NCBI GenBank assembly: GCA_902795275.1
Contig: CADBKQ010000026.1
Location: 55,184 to 119,183 of the forward strand
Reading direction: 5' to 3'
From: an uncultured Eubacteriales bacterium
GTDB lineage: Bacteria > Bacillota > Clostridia > Christensenellales > Aristaeellaceae
Length of the DNA stretch: 64,000 bases
In this document: piece by piece, positions 31,917-40,885 of the stretch
Layout of the letters: the number at the start of each line of letters is the position of its first letter
Numbering within the stretch: position 1 is the stretch's first letter
Made by a program: the position numbers and the translations under genes
The notes under the pieces: model-generated
Seen by the model: the letters and a program-made list of their open reading frames with translations, nothing else
Told to the model about the DNA's origin: nothing
Database searches by the model: none

Positions 31917-32678
<762 letters not shown>

Positions 32679-32760
32679 AAACCTGAGCACGCAATGTCGG
32701 GACGGCTGCTTTCATTTATCGTATACTGTTTTCGCGGCAGAGAAAGAGGAGGCGAAGGAC

Positions 32761-33597
32761 ATGCAGGGCTGGCTCGAAGGAATGCAGGCGTCCATCGACT
32801 TCATTGAAGGCCATCTGACGGAAAGCCTGGACATCGGGGAGATCGCGGGAAAGGCGGCGCTGTCGCCGTTTTACTTCCAGCGCATCTTCGGGGCGCTGTG
32901 CGGCATGACCGCGGGAGAGTACATCCGCGCCCGCAGGATGACGCTGGCGGCGCAGGAGCTGGCAAGCAGCGAGATCAGGGTGATTGACGCGGCGATGAAA
33001 TACGGCTATGATTCGCCAGACAGCTTCGCCAAAGCCTTCCAGCGGTTCCACGGCATCGCTCCTTCCGCGGCCCGGGAGCCCGGCGCGCCGCTTCGTTCGT
33101 TCGCTCCGCTGCATATCAAAATCACGCTGGAGGGTGGAAAAATGCTGGATTACCGTATCGTGGAAAAAGCCCCGTTCACCATCGTGGGCTTCAAGCGCCG
33201 TTTCAACACCGACACCTGCTACGAAGAGATCCCGAAATTCTGGAACGAATGGACGCGGGACATGCGCGGACTCAAAGGCGTGTTCGGCGTGTGCTTCGAC
33301 GAAAAGGACGGCAGGGAGTTTGATTACTGGATCGCGGACAACTACGTTCCCTGGGAGGAGATTCCCGAGGGCTGCGAAACCAAGGTCATCCCCGGCGGAC
33401 TGTGGGCGGAATTCCTGTGCAAAGGCCCGCTGCCCCAAAGCCTGCAAAGCGTGAACACCCAGATTTGGAGCGAATGGCTGCCCAACCTCAAGGGCTACGC
33501 GCTGGCGGGAGGCTATTCGCTGGAAGTGTACAGCCCGCCTGCCGAGAATCCAGAGGACACCGAAAGCTACATCTGGATTCCGCTGAAGAAAAGCTGA
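32761..33597 (+). CDS. AraC-family regulator with GyrI-like effector domain
   Basis: 278 residues from ATG 32761 after GAGGAGG. Two helix-turn-helix motifs of AraC type lie at the N-terminus (~8-105; ...SPFYFQRIFGALCGMTAGEY and YDSPDSFAKAFQRFHG). A GyrI-like/Bacterial effector-binding domain (~125-278) follows, as in Rob and SbmC, which bind small amphipathic molecules. Such proteins activate drug or stress responses; the targets are not visible. A strong terminator follows. Confidence 0.88.
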   Translation: MQGWLEGMQASIDFIEGHLTESLDIGEIAGKAALSPFYFQRIFGALCGMTAGEYIRARRMTLAAQELASSEIRVIDAAMKYGYDSPDSFAKAFQRFHGIAPSAAREPGAPLRSFAPLHIKITLEGGKMLDYRIVEKAPFTIVGFKRRFNTDTCYEEIPKFWNEWTRDMRGLKGVFGVCFDEKDGREFDYWIADNYVPWEEIPEGCETKVIPGGLWAEFLCKGPLPQSLQSVNTQIWSEWLPNLKGYALAGGYSLEVYSPPAENPEDTESYIWIPLKKS

Positions 33598-33605
33598 AAC
33601 AAACG

Positions 33606-33646
33606 AAAACCTCCTTCGCGCCTCGATAGCGTGAAGGAGGTTTTTG
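33606..33646 (+). terminator. Terminator after the AraC-type gene
   Basis: AAAACCTCCTTCGC pairs with GCGTGAAGGAGGTTTT, with one bulged base, followed by T. Confidence 0.85.
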
Positions 33647-33727
33647 GTTGTATAAAGAATCTTCTGAGACCTTCAGCAAAAAGCCGACATCAAGCATTTA
33701 CATATTCCGGTTCTGCGGTTTATCAGC

Positions 33728-34264
33728 TTATCCGATCCGCTTTCCAAAGATTTCACAAACCAGTTCCTTTGTCCCGTCCTCTCTGACCAGAATATTCTGC
33801 CAGTGAAACTGATCCGGCGTCATGTCGGAGAATACCCAGAAAGCATTTTCTTCATCCAGTACTTGCCCCACAAGCCTGCTTCCATCTTTTCTGAAGGTCA
33901 GTCTTTTCATGCATGTTTCACAGGTATATACCACATCATAGCAGCCGTTTTTCTTGTTGAACATGCGAAGAGAAGTACCGTACTCACCGTCAGGCTGCGG
34001 ATCCGTTACTTTTGTGCTTCTGGACGGGAAGATGAAAACATCCTGCACGCCGGTTCCTTCCAGGATCCTTCTGAAGATCCATTCTCCAACGACATGGCGC
34101 TTATGGCCCTTTTCCGGTTCATCGTAGTAGTCACAATCCCAATCTCCGATCAGCGGAGCAAACCAGTCATCATCGTCCGGGATTTTATCCGTCTTTTCGC
34201 TCAGCAGCGCTTCCGAAAAACAGTCCATCTGTATGCCCCCATGAACAGTATCAGTTATATGCAT
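33728..34264 (-). CDS. Uncharacterised lipocalin/DUF1579-like protein
   Basis: 178 residues if ATG 34264 is used, which overlaps the end of the kinase gene; ATG 34228 (166 residues) is the alternative. No signal peptide. The beta-rich core begins FAPLIGDWDCDYYDEP and contains GEWIFRRILEGTGVQDVF, then CETCMKRLTF and WVFSDMTPDQFHW, reminiscent of small beta-barrel proteins (DUF1579 type). Probably translated with the upstream two-component genes. Function unknown. Confidence 0.7.
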   Translation of the reverse strand: MHITDTVHGGIQMDCFSEALLSEKTDKIPDDDDWFAPLIGDWDCDYYDEPEKGHKRHVVGEWIFRRILEGTGVQDVFIFPSRSTKVTDPQPDGEYGTSLRMFNKKNGCYDVVYTCETCMKRLTFRKDGSRLVGQVLDEENAFWVFSDMTPDQFHWQNILVREDGTKELVCEIFGKRIG

Positions 34265-34265
34265 G

Positions 34266-35741
34266 TCATCCCTGATGCAGCGGCAGTTCCACGATGAAGG
34301 TAGCGCCACGGCCCTCTTCGCTTTCGACGCTGATGGCGCCGCCATGGAGGAGGACCAGCTGGTGCACGATGCTCAGGCCCAGGCCGGTGCCGCCCTTTTC
34401 GCGGCTGCGGGCCTTATCCACGCGGTAGAAGCGGTCGAAGATGTGGGGCAGGTTTTCCTTGGGGATGCCGGGGCCGTTGTCGGACACCTTGAAAATGGCG
34501 TTGCGGCCCTGGCGCTGGAGCGACACCTTGATCACACCGCTGGCCTGGGTGTACTTGACGGCGTTCTCCATCAGGTTGTAAATCACCTGGTTCAGCTTGG
34601 ACTTGTCGGCGTAAATGTCGCAGGGATCCTGCAATTGCAGCACGATCTTCTGGCCCTTCTGGTTGGCGATGGGCGTGAGGCGGTGGGCGTTGTCCTTGAT
34701 CAGCTGGGCGATGGACAGGTTTTCGCGGGTCAGCTTCACGTTCTGGGAGTCCATCTGCACTAATGTCAGCAGGTCGCTCACGATGGCGGAAAGGCGGTCG
34801 ATCTCGTTGTTGATGTCCGTCATGAACTCGGTGCGCAGGTTCTTGTCCATGTCGGGCTGATAGATCAGGGATTCGATCATGATCTTCATGGTGGCCAGGG
34901 GCGTTTTCAGCTCATGGCTAGCGTTGGAAACAAATTGGTTTCTGGATTGATCCAGGGTTTCCAGCTTTTCACTCATGGAGTTGAAGGCCTTTGCCAGCTG
35001 CTTCATCTCGCCGGAGCCCCGCACCTTCACCCGCGCGGAAAAATCGCCCTTGGACATTTTCTGGATGCCTCGATTCAGCCCCGCGATAGGCCGGGTGATG
35101 ACCCGGGAAAACACCCACGCGCAAACCAGCGAGGTCACGGCGATGGCGGCGAAAATCAGGATCATCTGATCCTGCAATTGGTACAGGTTCTGCATGATCT
35201 CCTGCACCGGCGATACCAGCAGCAGCACGCCGATCACGTCGGAGGCGTACACCACGCCCGCAGTGCAGTAGCCCACCCAGGCGGCGGTGGAGCGCCGGGT
35301 GAACAGCAGGTGCGACGTGTCCAGCGAGATGCCCGTTTCCAGCTCATGCACCCCGTAGTCCACGTTCTGGCCCTTCACCAGGATGCTCACGATTTCCGGG
35401 TACTCCAAGCGGGTGCCCTGGATCTCCCCGTAGGAATCCAGCTGCACCTTGCCGTTGGGGTCCAGCAGCAGCACCCTTCCGCCCAATTCGCCGCCCGCGG
35501 TGATCAGCTGGCGCTGGAGCGCCGGAGCGTCGCTCTGGGCCAGCGTGGGGGCGATGCGCACGGCCAGGCTTTCCAGACTGGCCCGGTCGGAACGGATACG
35601 CTGCTCAAATAAAGAATCGCCCACCATGCCGCCGACCCAGGTCGCCATCACATAAAAGCTCAGGCCCACGATCGTCAGAAAAGCGAGCAGAATCTGCCAG
35701 CGGATGCTGGCGAAGGGGTTTTTAATCCTTATCGGTGAAAT
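34266..35741 (-). CDS. Sensor histidine kinase (membrane, HAMP)
   Basis: About 491 residues. Two membrane helices (~13-33, ~160-185) bracket an external sensor region. HAMP (~186-240), HisKA with SNASHELKTP (His276) and HATPase with NLMENAVKYTQ, DNGPGIP and GTGLGLSIV follow. No ATG, GTG or TTG lies at a sensible start before the first helix. An ATT at 35741, 9 bp after GGGGAG inside the regulator gene, is the best candidate. The reading frame overlaps the regulator gene by 20 bp, so translation is coupled. Signal unknown; the layout is that of PhoR/WalK-type kinases. Confidence 0.8.
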   Translation of the reverse strand: MSPIRIKNPFASIRWQILLAFLTIVGLSFYVMATWVGGMVGDSLFEQRIRSDRASLESLAVRIAPTLAQSDAPALQRQLITAGGELGGRVLLLDPNGKVQLDSYGEIQGTRLEYPEIVSILVKGQNVDYGVHELETGISLDTSHLLFTRRSTAAWVGYCTAGVVYASDVIGVLLLVSPVQEIMQNLYQLQDQMILIFAAIAVTSLVCAWVFSRVITRPIAGLNRGIQKMSKGDFSARVKVRGSGEMKQLAKAFNSMSEKLETLDQSRNQFVSNASHELKTPLATMKIMIESLIYQPDMDKNLRTEFMTDINNEIDRLSAIVSDLLTLVQMDSQNVKLTRENLSIAQLIKDNAHRLTPIANQKGQKIVLQLQDPCDIYADKSKLNQVIYNLMENAVKYTQASGVIKVSLQRQGRNAIFKVSDNGPGIPKENLPHIFDRFYRVDKARSREKGGTGLGLSIVHQLVLLHGGAISVESEEGRGATFIVELPLHQG

Positions 35742-36414
35742 AGTAGCCCACTCCCCACTTGGTGAAGATGAACTCCGGCTGGGCGGTGTTGCGCTCGATC
35801 TTTTCCCGCAGGCGGCGGATATGCACGTCCACGGTGCGGGCGTCGCCCATATAGTCGTACTTCCAGACGGTTTCCAGCATGGTTTCCCGGCTGAACACCT
35901 TGCCCCGGTTAGTGATGAACAGCTGCAGCAGGTCAAACTCCTTGGCCGTCAGCCGCACGTCCTTGCCGCCCAGGGTAACGGAACGGTTCACGATATTCAC
36001 TTCCATATCGTGCACGCGGATGATCTTCTTTTCCTCATTGGTCACAGGCTGGGACACACGGCGCAGCACCGTCTTGATCCTGGCCTTGACCTCCAGGATG
36101 TTGAAAGGCTTGGTCATGTAGTCGTCCGCGCCGTATTCCAGGCCCAGAATCTTGTCCATATCCTCGCCCTTGGCGGTGAGCATCAGGATGGGCACGTTGC
36201 TGGTTTCGCGGATGCGCTGGCACACCTGAATGCCGTCCAGCTTGGGCAGCATCACGTCCAGCAGCACCAGGTCCACCGGCTCGGAGTGGAACACCTCCAG
36301 GGCTTCTTCGCCGTCGGAAGCGGTCAGAATCTCATAGCCTTCCTGCTCGAGGGTAAAACGCAGGCCTTTGATAATGAGGGGCTCGTCGTCCACCAATAAA
36401 ATTCGCTTTGCCAT
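35722..36414 (-). CDS. OmpR/PhoB-family response regulator
   Basis: 230 residues. Receiver domain with acidic DDE, phospho-acceptor Asp53 (LLDVMLP) and Lys in TKPF. The winged-helix DNA-binding domain (~130-228) has RTVDVHIRRLREKIE. It pairs with the kinase that overlaps its end. The promoter at 36472 has an inverted repeat just upstream, a possible control site. Confidence 0.93.
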   Translation of the reverse strand: MAKRILLVDDEPLIIKGLRFTLEQEGYEILTASDGEEALEVFHSEPVDLVLLDVMLPKLDGIQVCQRIRETSNVPILMLTAKGEDMDKILGLEYGADDYMTKPFNILEVKARIKTVLRRVSQPVTNEEKKIIRVHDMEVNIVNRSVTLGGKDVRLTAKEFDLLQLFITNRGKVFSRETMLETVWKYDYMGDARTVDVHIRRLREKIERNTAQPEFIFTKWGVGYYFTDKD

Positions 36415-36471
36415 GTCCTTTCATCCTTCCTCAGATGATAGCAGGAAAAAGAGGCTTTCCCGCCTTTCCCT

Positions 36472-36501
36472 ATTGTACACGAAACCGACACCAAAAATCA
36501 A
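36472..36501 (-). promoter_or_regulatory. Promoter of the two-component genes
   Basis: Minus-strand TTGATT (36501-36496), 18-bp spacer, TACAAT (36477-36472). Confidence 0.6.
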
Positions 36502-36506
36502 GTGTT

Positions 36507-36546
36507 TTGAAACAATTTCTACACATTTTTGTCGAAATTGTTTCAA
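36507..36546. promoter_or_regulatory. 13-bp perfect inverted repeat between divergent genes
   Basis: TTGAAACAATTTC (36507-36519) and GAAATTGTTTCAA (36534-36546) with a 14-bp gap. It sits 5 bp upstream of the -35 element of the regulator promoter and ~70 bp before the divergent glycosidase promoter. A binding site for a dimeric regulator is likely; OmpR-type proteins more often use direct repeats. Confidence 0.6.
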
Positions 36547-36618
36547 CTTTCTTTACGAAATCGTTACGAATAGGATGCTTGATCAACTTTCTTTCCTTTA
36601 TTTTATTCAATCTGTTTC

Positions 36619-36647
36619 TTTACAAATCAAAACGGGCATGATATGAT
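36619..36647 (+). promoter_or_regulatory. Promoter of the second phosphodiester glycosidase gene
   Basis: TTTACA (36619-36624), 17-bp spacer, TATGAT (36642-36647). Confidence 0.65.
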
Positions 36648-36717
36648 AAGGATGCTGTAAACTGGCTGTATGGGCCCGTTTTTCAGCCGTACACACAAAC
36701 CGGGGAGGATGAAGCGC

Positions 36718-37671
36718 ATGCGCGTAAGCATTCAGAAAACGTTCGCTTTTCTTCTTATTTTTGTTTTGGCCGTTCTGCCCGGCCTGGGCTTGGGGGAAAT
36801 CCTTCAATTGCCCATCGACTTTTCGCCCGGCATGCGGCCCGTGGACGTGTATGTTCAGGGCATGACCACCTATGACGATCCTTCCATTCACGTGGAAAGA
36901 AAATGGGGCAAGAACGACCAGTTCGGCTGCACGGTGTACACCATGGACATCACCATCGCCAACGCCACCCAGCTGCGCACCGAAAGCTGCAACGGCGGGG
37001 ACAACGGGTTCAATTCCCGCAGCGAGTCCGCTACTGTGCCCCAGATGGCCAAGCGCGTGAACGCTGTGGTCGCCATGGACGGCGACTCCTTCGCCAAGCG
37101 CGACGGGCACGACTATGTGCTGCGGCAGGGCATCCTGTACCGGGAATCCAAGGAGACCTGGCATGACCTGCTGCTCATCGACGAGGACGGGGATTTCCAC
37201 ATCATTCTGGCGGGCAACCGGGACACCGAAGAGGCGAACAAACCCCAAAGCTCCTTCCCTTCCACGCCCCTGACCCACGAAATGCAGACCGAGGTGAACG
37301 GCAAGAAGGTCATCAACGGCTTTGAGTTCGGCCCCTGCATCATTCTGAACGGGCAGCTGATGGAAGCCAACGCCCGCTCCATCGTGCATCCCCATAAGAG
37401 CCAGAGCTGGAACCCGGCCCAGCGCATCTGCCTGTGCCAGATCGGGCCGCTGCAATACCGCATCGTGGCCGTGGCCAAGTTCGGCCTGAGCGTGCAGGCT
37501 TTCGCCCAGCTGGTTTACAGCATGGGCGATGTGCAGACCGCCTATATGTTCGACGGCGGCGAGGCCACCCAGATCGCCTTCCTGGGCACGAAGATCAACA
37601 ACACCGACGCCAAGAATATCCGCCGCGTGTCCGACATCATTTACTTTGCCAGCGCGTATCAGCCGGACTAA
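36718..37671 (+). CDS. Secreted phosphodiester glycosidase (NAGPA domain), second copy
   Basis: 317 residues from ATG 36718, 9 bp after GGGGAGG. Signal peptide ~1-25, then a NAGPA domain with NAVVAMDGDSFAKR, NGFEFGPCIILNG and YMFDGGEATQIAF, which correspond to AINGDYYG, the middle block and NLDGGNSSIM of the copy at 26166. The GG-x-x-S motif is changed to GGEAT. It probably acts outside the cell on phosphodiester-linked sugars; substrate unknown. It stands alone, divergent from the two-component genes. Confidence 0.85.
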   Translation: MRVSIQKTFAFLLIFVLAVLPGLGLGEILQLPIDFSPGMRPVDVYVQGMTTYDDPSIHVERKWGKNDQFGCTVYTMDITIANATQLRTESCNGGDNGFNSRSESATVPQMAKRVNAVVAMDGDSFAKRDGHDYVLRQGILYRESKETWHDLLLIDEDGDFHIILAGNRDTEEANKPQSSFPSTPLTHEMQTEVNGKKVINGFEFGPCIILNGQLMEANARSIVHPHKSQSWNPAQRICLCQIGPLQYRIVAVAKFGLSVQAFAQLVYSMGDVQTAYMFDGGEATQIAFLGTKINNTDAKNIRRVSDIIYFASAYQPD

Positions 37672-37679
37672 ACGTTGCC

Positions 37680-37915
37680 ATTCAGCCTTTGGCTGCCTGG
37701 CAACTCGCAAGGGGGAATTCTTCCCCCTTGCGGGATTCCGCAGCCTCAATCGGCGCAAGTCCGCATAGCGGACATTGCTTGTTTCGGCTGATCTCACCGC
37801 CGATGAGATTCCCGCCACGGAAAAACCGCAAGGAATGATTTCCTGACGGAAATCCCCGCCCGACCGGCAGAGCCGGTCGATACGATTACAGTCGGGGGAG
37901 TCCCCCCGACACCTC
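37680..37915. repeat. Cluster of palindromes including R80 copy 2
   Basis: Consecutive hairpins: CGCAAGGGGGAA/TTCCCCCTTGCG, GTCCGC/GCGGAC, GACCGGC/GCCGGTC and TCGGGGG/CCCCCGA. Positions 37748-37819 are R80 in the opposite orientation to 9914-9995. It fills the 302-bp gap; no other signal was recognised. Confidence 0.75.
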
Positions 37916-37973
37916 CCTATTGTACAATTATCAGATTCATACTGAAAATCAACTATCAGAAAAGGAAACATCC

Positions 37974-38879
37974 ATGAATCAATCTTATCTGATCTTTATG
38001 CTCGGCAGCGCCATGATTGCGGCGGGCGTGCATTACCTGCTGGCGGGCGGAATGAAAAAGCGCGGGCTGTTGGCGGTGCTGACGTTTGTGTTCGGTGCGG
38101 TCCTGGGTGCGGTGTGCGCGAAGCTCGCGTACTGCCTGATTTGCATCCAGGACGTGCTGATGGACGGCTTATCGGAAACGCTGCTGACGGATAACATGGA
38201 ATGCCTCAGCTACTATGGCGGCGTGGCGGGCGTGATTTTGGGCGCTGTGCTGGCCGCGAAATGCACGGGTAACAAGCCCATGGAAGCGCTGAACGTTTAC
38301 GCGCCCGCCGGGGCGCTGATGGCCGCCATGGCCCGATTCGCGGAATACTTCCTCGGCACCATCAACGTAGGACGGATGATCGAGGACGAAGCCTTCCAGT
38401 TCTTCCCCCTGGCCCTGGGCGTGGACTACGGGTACGGGTACACGGAATGGTATCTGGCGGTGTTCATGCTGTGCGGTGTCGCGGGCGTGATCGTGTTCCT
38501 GGTGTCGCTGAATAAATTCAAGGAAAAGCGGTTCCTCCGCACGCTGTTCTATCTGCTTCTGCCGCAGATCATCTTTGAAAGCCTGCGCAACTATAACCGC
38601 CTCACCTGGACGCAGTTCGTGCGGGTGGAGCAATTGGCCTGCATGCTGTACATCGAAGCGATTTACCTGCTGTATGCGGTCTGGGCCGGAAAAGGCGCGA
38701 AGAACCGCTTCCTGCCCGCCATCGTGGGCCTGGTGTGCGCCGGAGTGTTCGTGGGCCTGGAATTCGCCTTGGACAAAACCAACCTGCCCCACGTCCTCAC
38801 TTACAGCGTAATGATCGCCGGGTTGATTGTCCTTGGATATATGGAACACTTTGGGTTTAAAAAACTTCGGAAACAGTAA
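37974..38879 (+). CDS. Lgt-like integral membrane protein
   Basis: 301 residues, about eight membrane helices, ATG after AAAGGA. The order GGVAGVILGAVLAAK, then YAPAGALMAAMARFAEYFLG, then a charged loop and YLLLPQIIFESLRNYN recalls prolipoprotein diacylglyceryl transferase (Lgt), where a conserved GR-x-GNF-x-N-x-E block holds catalysis. The key GNF and Asn residues are replaced here, so it may be a diverged or inactive relative. It is flanked on both sides by repeats; function unknown. Confidence 0.65.
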   Translation: MNQSYLIFMLGSAMIAAGVHYLLAGGMKKRGLLAVLTFVFGAVLGAVCAKLAYCLICIQDVLMDGLSETLLTDNMECLSYYGGVAGVILGAVLAAKCTGNKPMEALNVYAPAGALMAAMARFAEYFLGTINVGRMIEDEAFQFFPLALGVDYGYGYTEWYLAVFMLCGVAGVIVFLVSLNKFKEKRFLRTLFYLLLPQIIFESLRNYNRLTWTQFVRVEQLACMLYIEAIYLLYAVWAGKGAKNRFLPAIVGLVCAGVFVGLEFALDKTNLPHVLTYSVMIAGLIVLGYMEHFGFKKLRKQ

Positions 38880-38960
38880 CATGTGTCATCCTGAGCGCAT
38901 CCGGACGCGCTCAGAGCCTGCCCTGAGCGGAGTCGAAGGGATGACAGCCAAGTTGGCTGG
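38880..38960. repeat. Fold-back dispersed repeat
   Basis: TGTCATCC pairs with GGATGACA across ~50 bp, with inner CTGAGCGC/GCGCTCAG. The segment after it (ATGACAGCCAAGTTGGCT) resembles the repeat at 23221. Confidence 0.6.
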
Positions 38961-39003
38961 TTTTTCAAACTACAAATCACCCTTTACGCCTTTCTCGGAA
39001 GGG

Positions 39004-39100
39004 GGACGAACCGCCGATGACTGCCAGTGGCGGAAGTATCATCGGCGGTGAGAACAGACGAAACAAGCAATGTCCGCATGAAGCGGACTTGCGCCGATTG
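39004..39100 (+). repeat. R80 repeat, copy 3
   Basis: Same order of blocks as 9914-9995: CCGCCGATGA, CATCGGCGGTGAGA, CGAAACAAGCAATGTCCGC, then GCGGACTTGCGCCGATTGAG, which continues as in copy 2. Confidence 0.75.
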
Positions 39101-39111
39101 AGTCTGCGGAA

Positions 39112-39152
39112 GGGGGGAACCGCTCTTTAGGCTCTAAAGAGCGGTTCCCCCC
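39112..39152 (+). promoter_or_regulatory. Perfect 19-bp hairpin in the leader of the ABC operon
   Basis: GGGGGGAACCGCTCTTTAG and its exact complement flank a 3-nt loop. No T-run follows. The AAGGAGGGGG ribosome site begins ~20 nt after it. It could stall transcription or protect the mRNA end. Confidence 0.8.
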
Positions 39153-39184
39153 GAAAAAACAAACACACAAGGAGGGGGCTGCCC

Positions 39185-40885
39185 ATGGAAAAAGCGCTGG
39201 CGCTGCAAATGCGCGGGATCACGAAGCGGTTCGGCAGCGTGGTCGCCAACGACCATGTTGACCTGGACGTGTACCGGGGCGAAATTCTGGCCATCCTGGG
39301 GGAAAACGGCTGCGGCAAGACCACCCTGATGAACATGATTTCCGGCATCTATTTTCCCGATGAAGGGCAGATTTTCGTGGATGGCCAGGAGGTGGTGATC
39401 CGTTCCCCCAAGGACGCGTTCCGCCACAGCATCGGCATGATTCACCAGCATTTCAAGCTGGTGGATTTGTTCACGGCGGGGGAAAACATCGTGCTGGGCG
39501 TGCAGGAGGAGGGCCGGTATAACCTGAAATCCGTCAACGCCGAGGTGGCGAAGCTGGCGGATAAGTACGGCTTCCGCATCGACCCCCAGAAAAAAATCTA
39601 TGATATGTCCGTGTCCGAAAAGCAGACGGTGGAAATCCTGAAAGTGCTGTATCGCGGCGCGGATATTTTGATTCTGGACGAGCCCACCGCCGTGCTCACG
39701 CCCCAGGAGATTTCCCGGCTGTTCGATGTGCTGCGCCGGATGAAGGCGGACGGCAAGTCCATTATCATCATCACCCATAAGCTGAACGAGGTCTTGGAGG
39801 TCAGCGACCGGGTGGCGATCCTGCGCAAGGGCGAGCACATCGCTACCGTGAACACCAAAGAAACCAACGAAGCCCAGCTCACCGAAATGATGGTGGGCAA
39901 GAAAATCAACCTGAATATCAAGCGGACGGAGCCGGTGAACGCCGCGCCGCGGCTGATGGTGAAGAACCTGAACCTGGACGACAGCGAGGGGCTGCACGTC
40001 TTAAAAGACATTTCCTTTACCGCTTACGGTGGCGAAATCCTGGGCATCGCAGGCATCGCGGGCAGCGGACAGCGGGAGCTGCTGGAATCCATCGCGGGAT
40101 TGCAGCCCATCAAGAGCGGGGAGATCATCTTCCGCAACCCCAAGAAGGACAAGCCCGTGACCTTCTTCCATAAGAGCATGAAGCGGGTGAAGGAGCTGGG
40201 CGCGCAGGGCGCGTTCCACGACGGCAAAATGCAGCCCGTGTCCTTTGACGGCATGAGCAACCAGGCCGTGAAAAAGTGGGTGGACTCCGGCGACGTGCTG
40301 TTCAACGAGGATGAGATCATCAACCTGCGGGACAAAACGCCCCTGGAAATACGCAGCCTGGGCGTTCGGCTGTCCTTCGTGCCGGAAGACCGGCTGGGCA
40401 TGGGCCTGGTGGGCTCCATGGGCATCACGGACAACATGATGCTGCGCAGCTACCGCAAGGGCCCGACCATCTTCCTGGACCGCAAAAAGCCCCGCGCCCT
40501 GGCCGATGAAATCATCGAAGAGCTGCGGGTGAGCACCTCCAGCGTCAATACGCCCGTGCGTCGCCTGTCCGGCGGCAACGTGCAGAAGGTGCTGGTGGGC
40601 CGCGAAATCGCCTTCGCGCCCAAGGTACTGATGGCGGCTTATCCCGTGCGCGGGCTGGACATCAATTCTTCCTATATGATTTACAACCTGCTCAACAAGC
40701 AGAAGGAAAACGGCGTGGCGGTCATTTTCGTGGGCGAGGACCTGGACGTGCTGCTGGCGCTGTGCGACCGGATCATGGTGGTCAACTCCGGCGCGGTCAC
40801 CGGCGTGGTGGACGCCCGCACCGCCACAAAAGAGGAAATCGGCCTGCTGATGACCAAGACCGACCGAAAGGAGGACGCCAAATGA
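39185..40885 (+). CDS. Double ATP-binding subunit of a BMP-type nucleoside/sugar importer
   Basis: 566 residues with two ABC domains as in NupO/YufO. Domain 1 has Walker A GENGCGKTT, an unusual signature (SVSEKQ) and Walker B LILDEPT. Domain 2 has GIAGSGQRE in place of Walker A, a good signature (LSGGNVQKV), but Walker B is changed (VLMAAYPVRGLD, no acidic pair). Domain 2 also carries an extra ~60-residue stretch (~325-385) with lysines and tryptophan. It powers the two permeases downstream. No binding-protein gene lies next to it. Confidence 0.88.
   Translation: MEKALALQMRGITKRFGSVVANDHVDLDVYRGEILAILGENGCGKTTLMNMISGIYFPDEGQIFVDGQEVVIRSPKDAFRHSIGMIHQHFKLVDLFTAGENIVLGVQEEGRYNLKSVNAEVAKLADKYGFRIDPQKKIYDMSVSEKQTVEILKVLYRGADILILDEPTAVLTPQEISRLFDVLRRMKADGKSIIIITHKLNEVLEVSDRVAILRKGEHIATVNTKETNEAQLTEMMVGKKINLNIKRTEPVNAAPRLMVKNLNLDDSEGLHVLKDISFTAYGGEILGIAGIAGSGQRELLESIAGLQPIKSGEIIFRNPKKDKPVTFFHKSMKRVKELGAQGAFHDGKMQPVSFDGMSNQAVKKWVDSGDVLFNEDEIINLRDKTPLEIRSLGVRLSFVPEDRLGMGLVGSMGITDNMMLRSYRKGPTIFLDRKKPRALADEIIEELRVSTSSVNTPVRRLSGGNVQKVLVGREIAFAPKVLMAAYPVRGLDINSSYMIYNLLNKQKENGVAVIFVGEDLDVLLALCDRIMVVNSGAVTGVVDARTATKEEIGLLMTKTDRKEDAK

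Noticed and set aside
37680..37915. CRISPR array
   Set aside because: Many palindromes, but no equal-length repeats with unique spacers and no cas genes.
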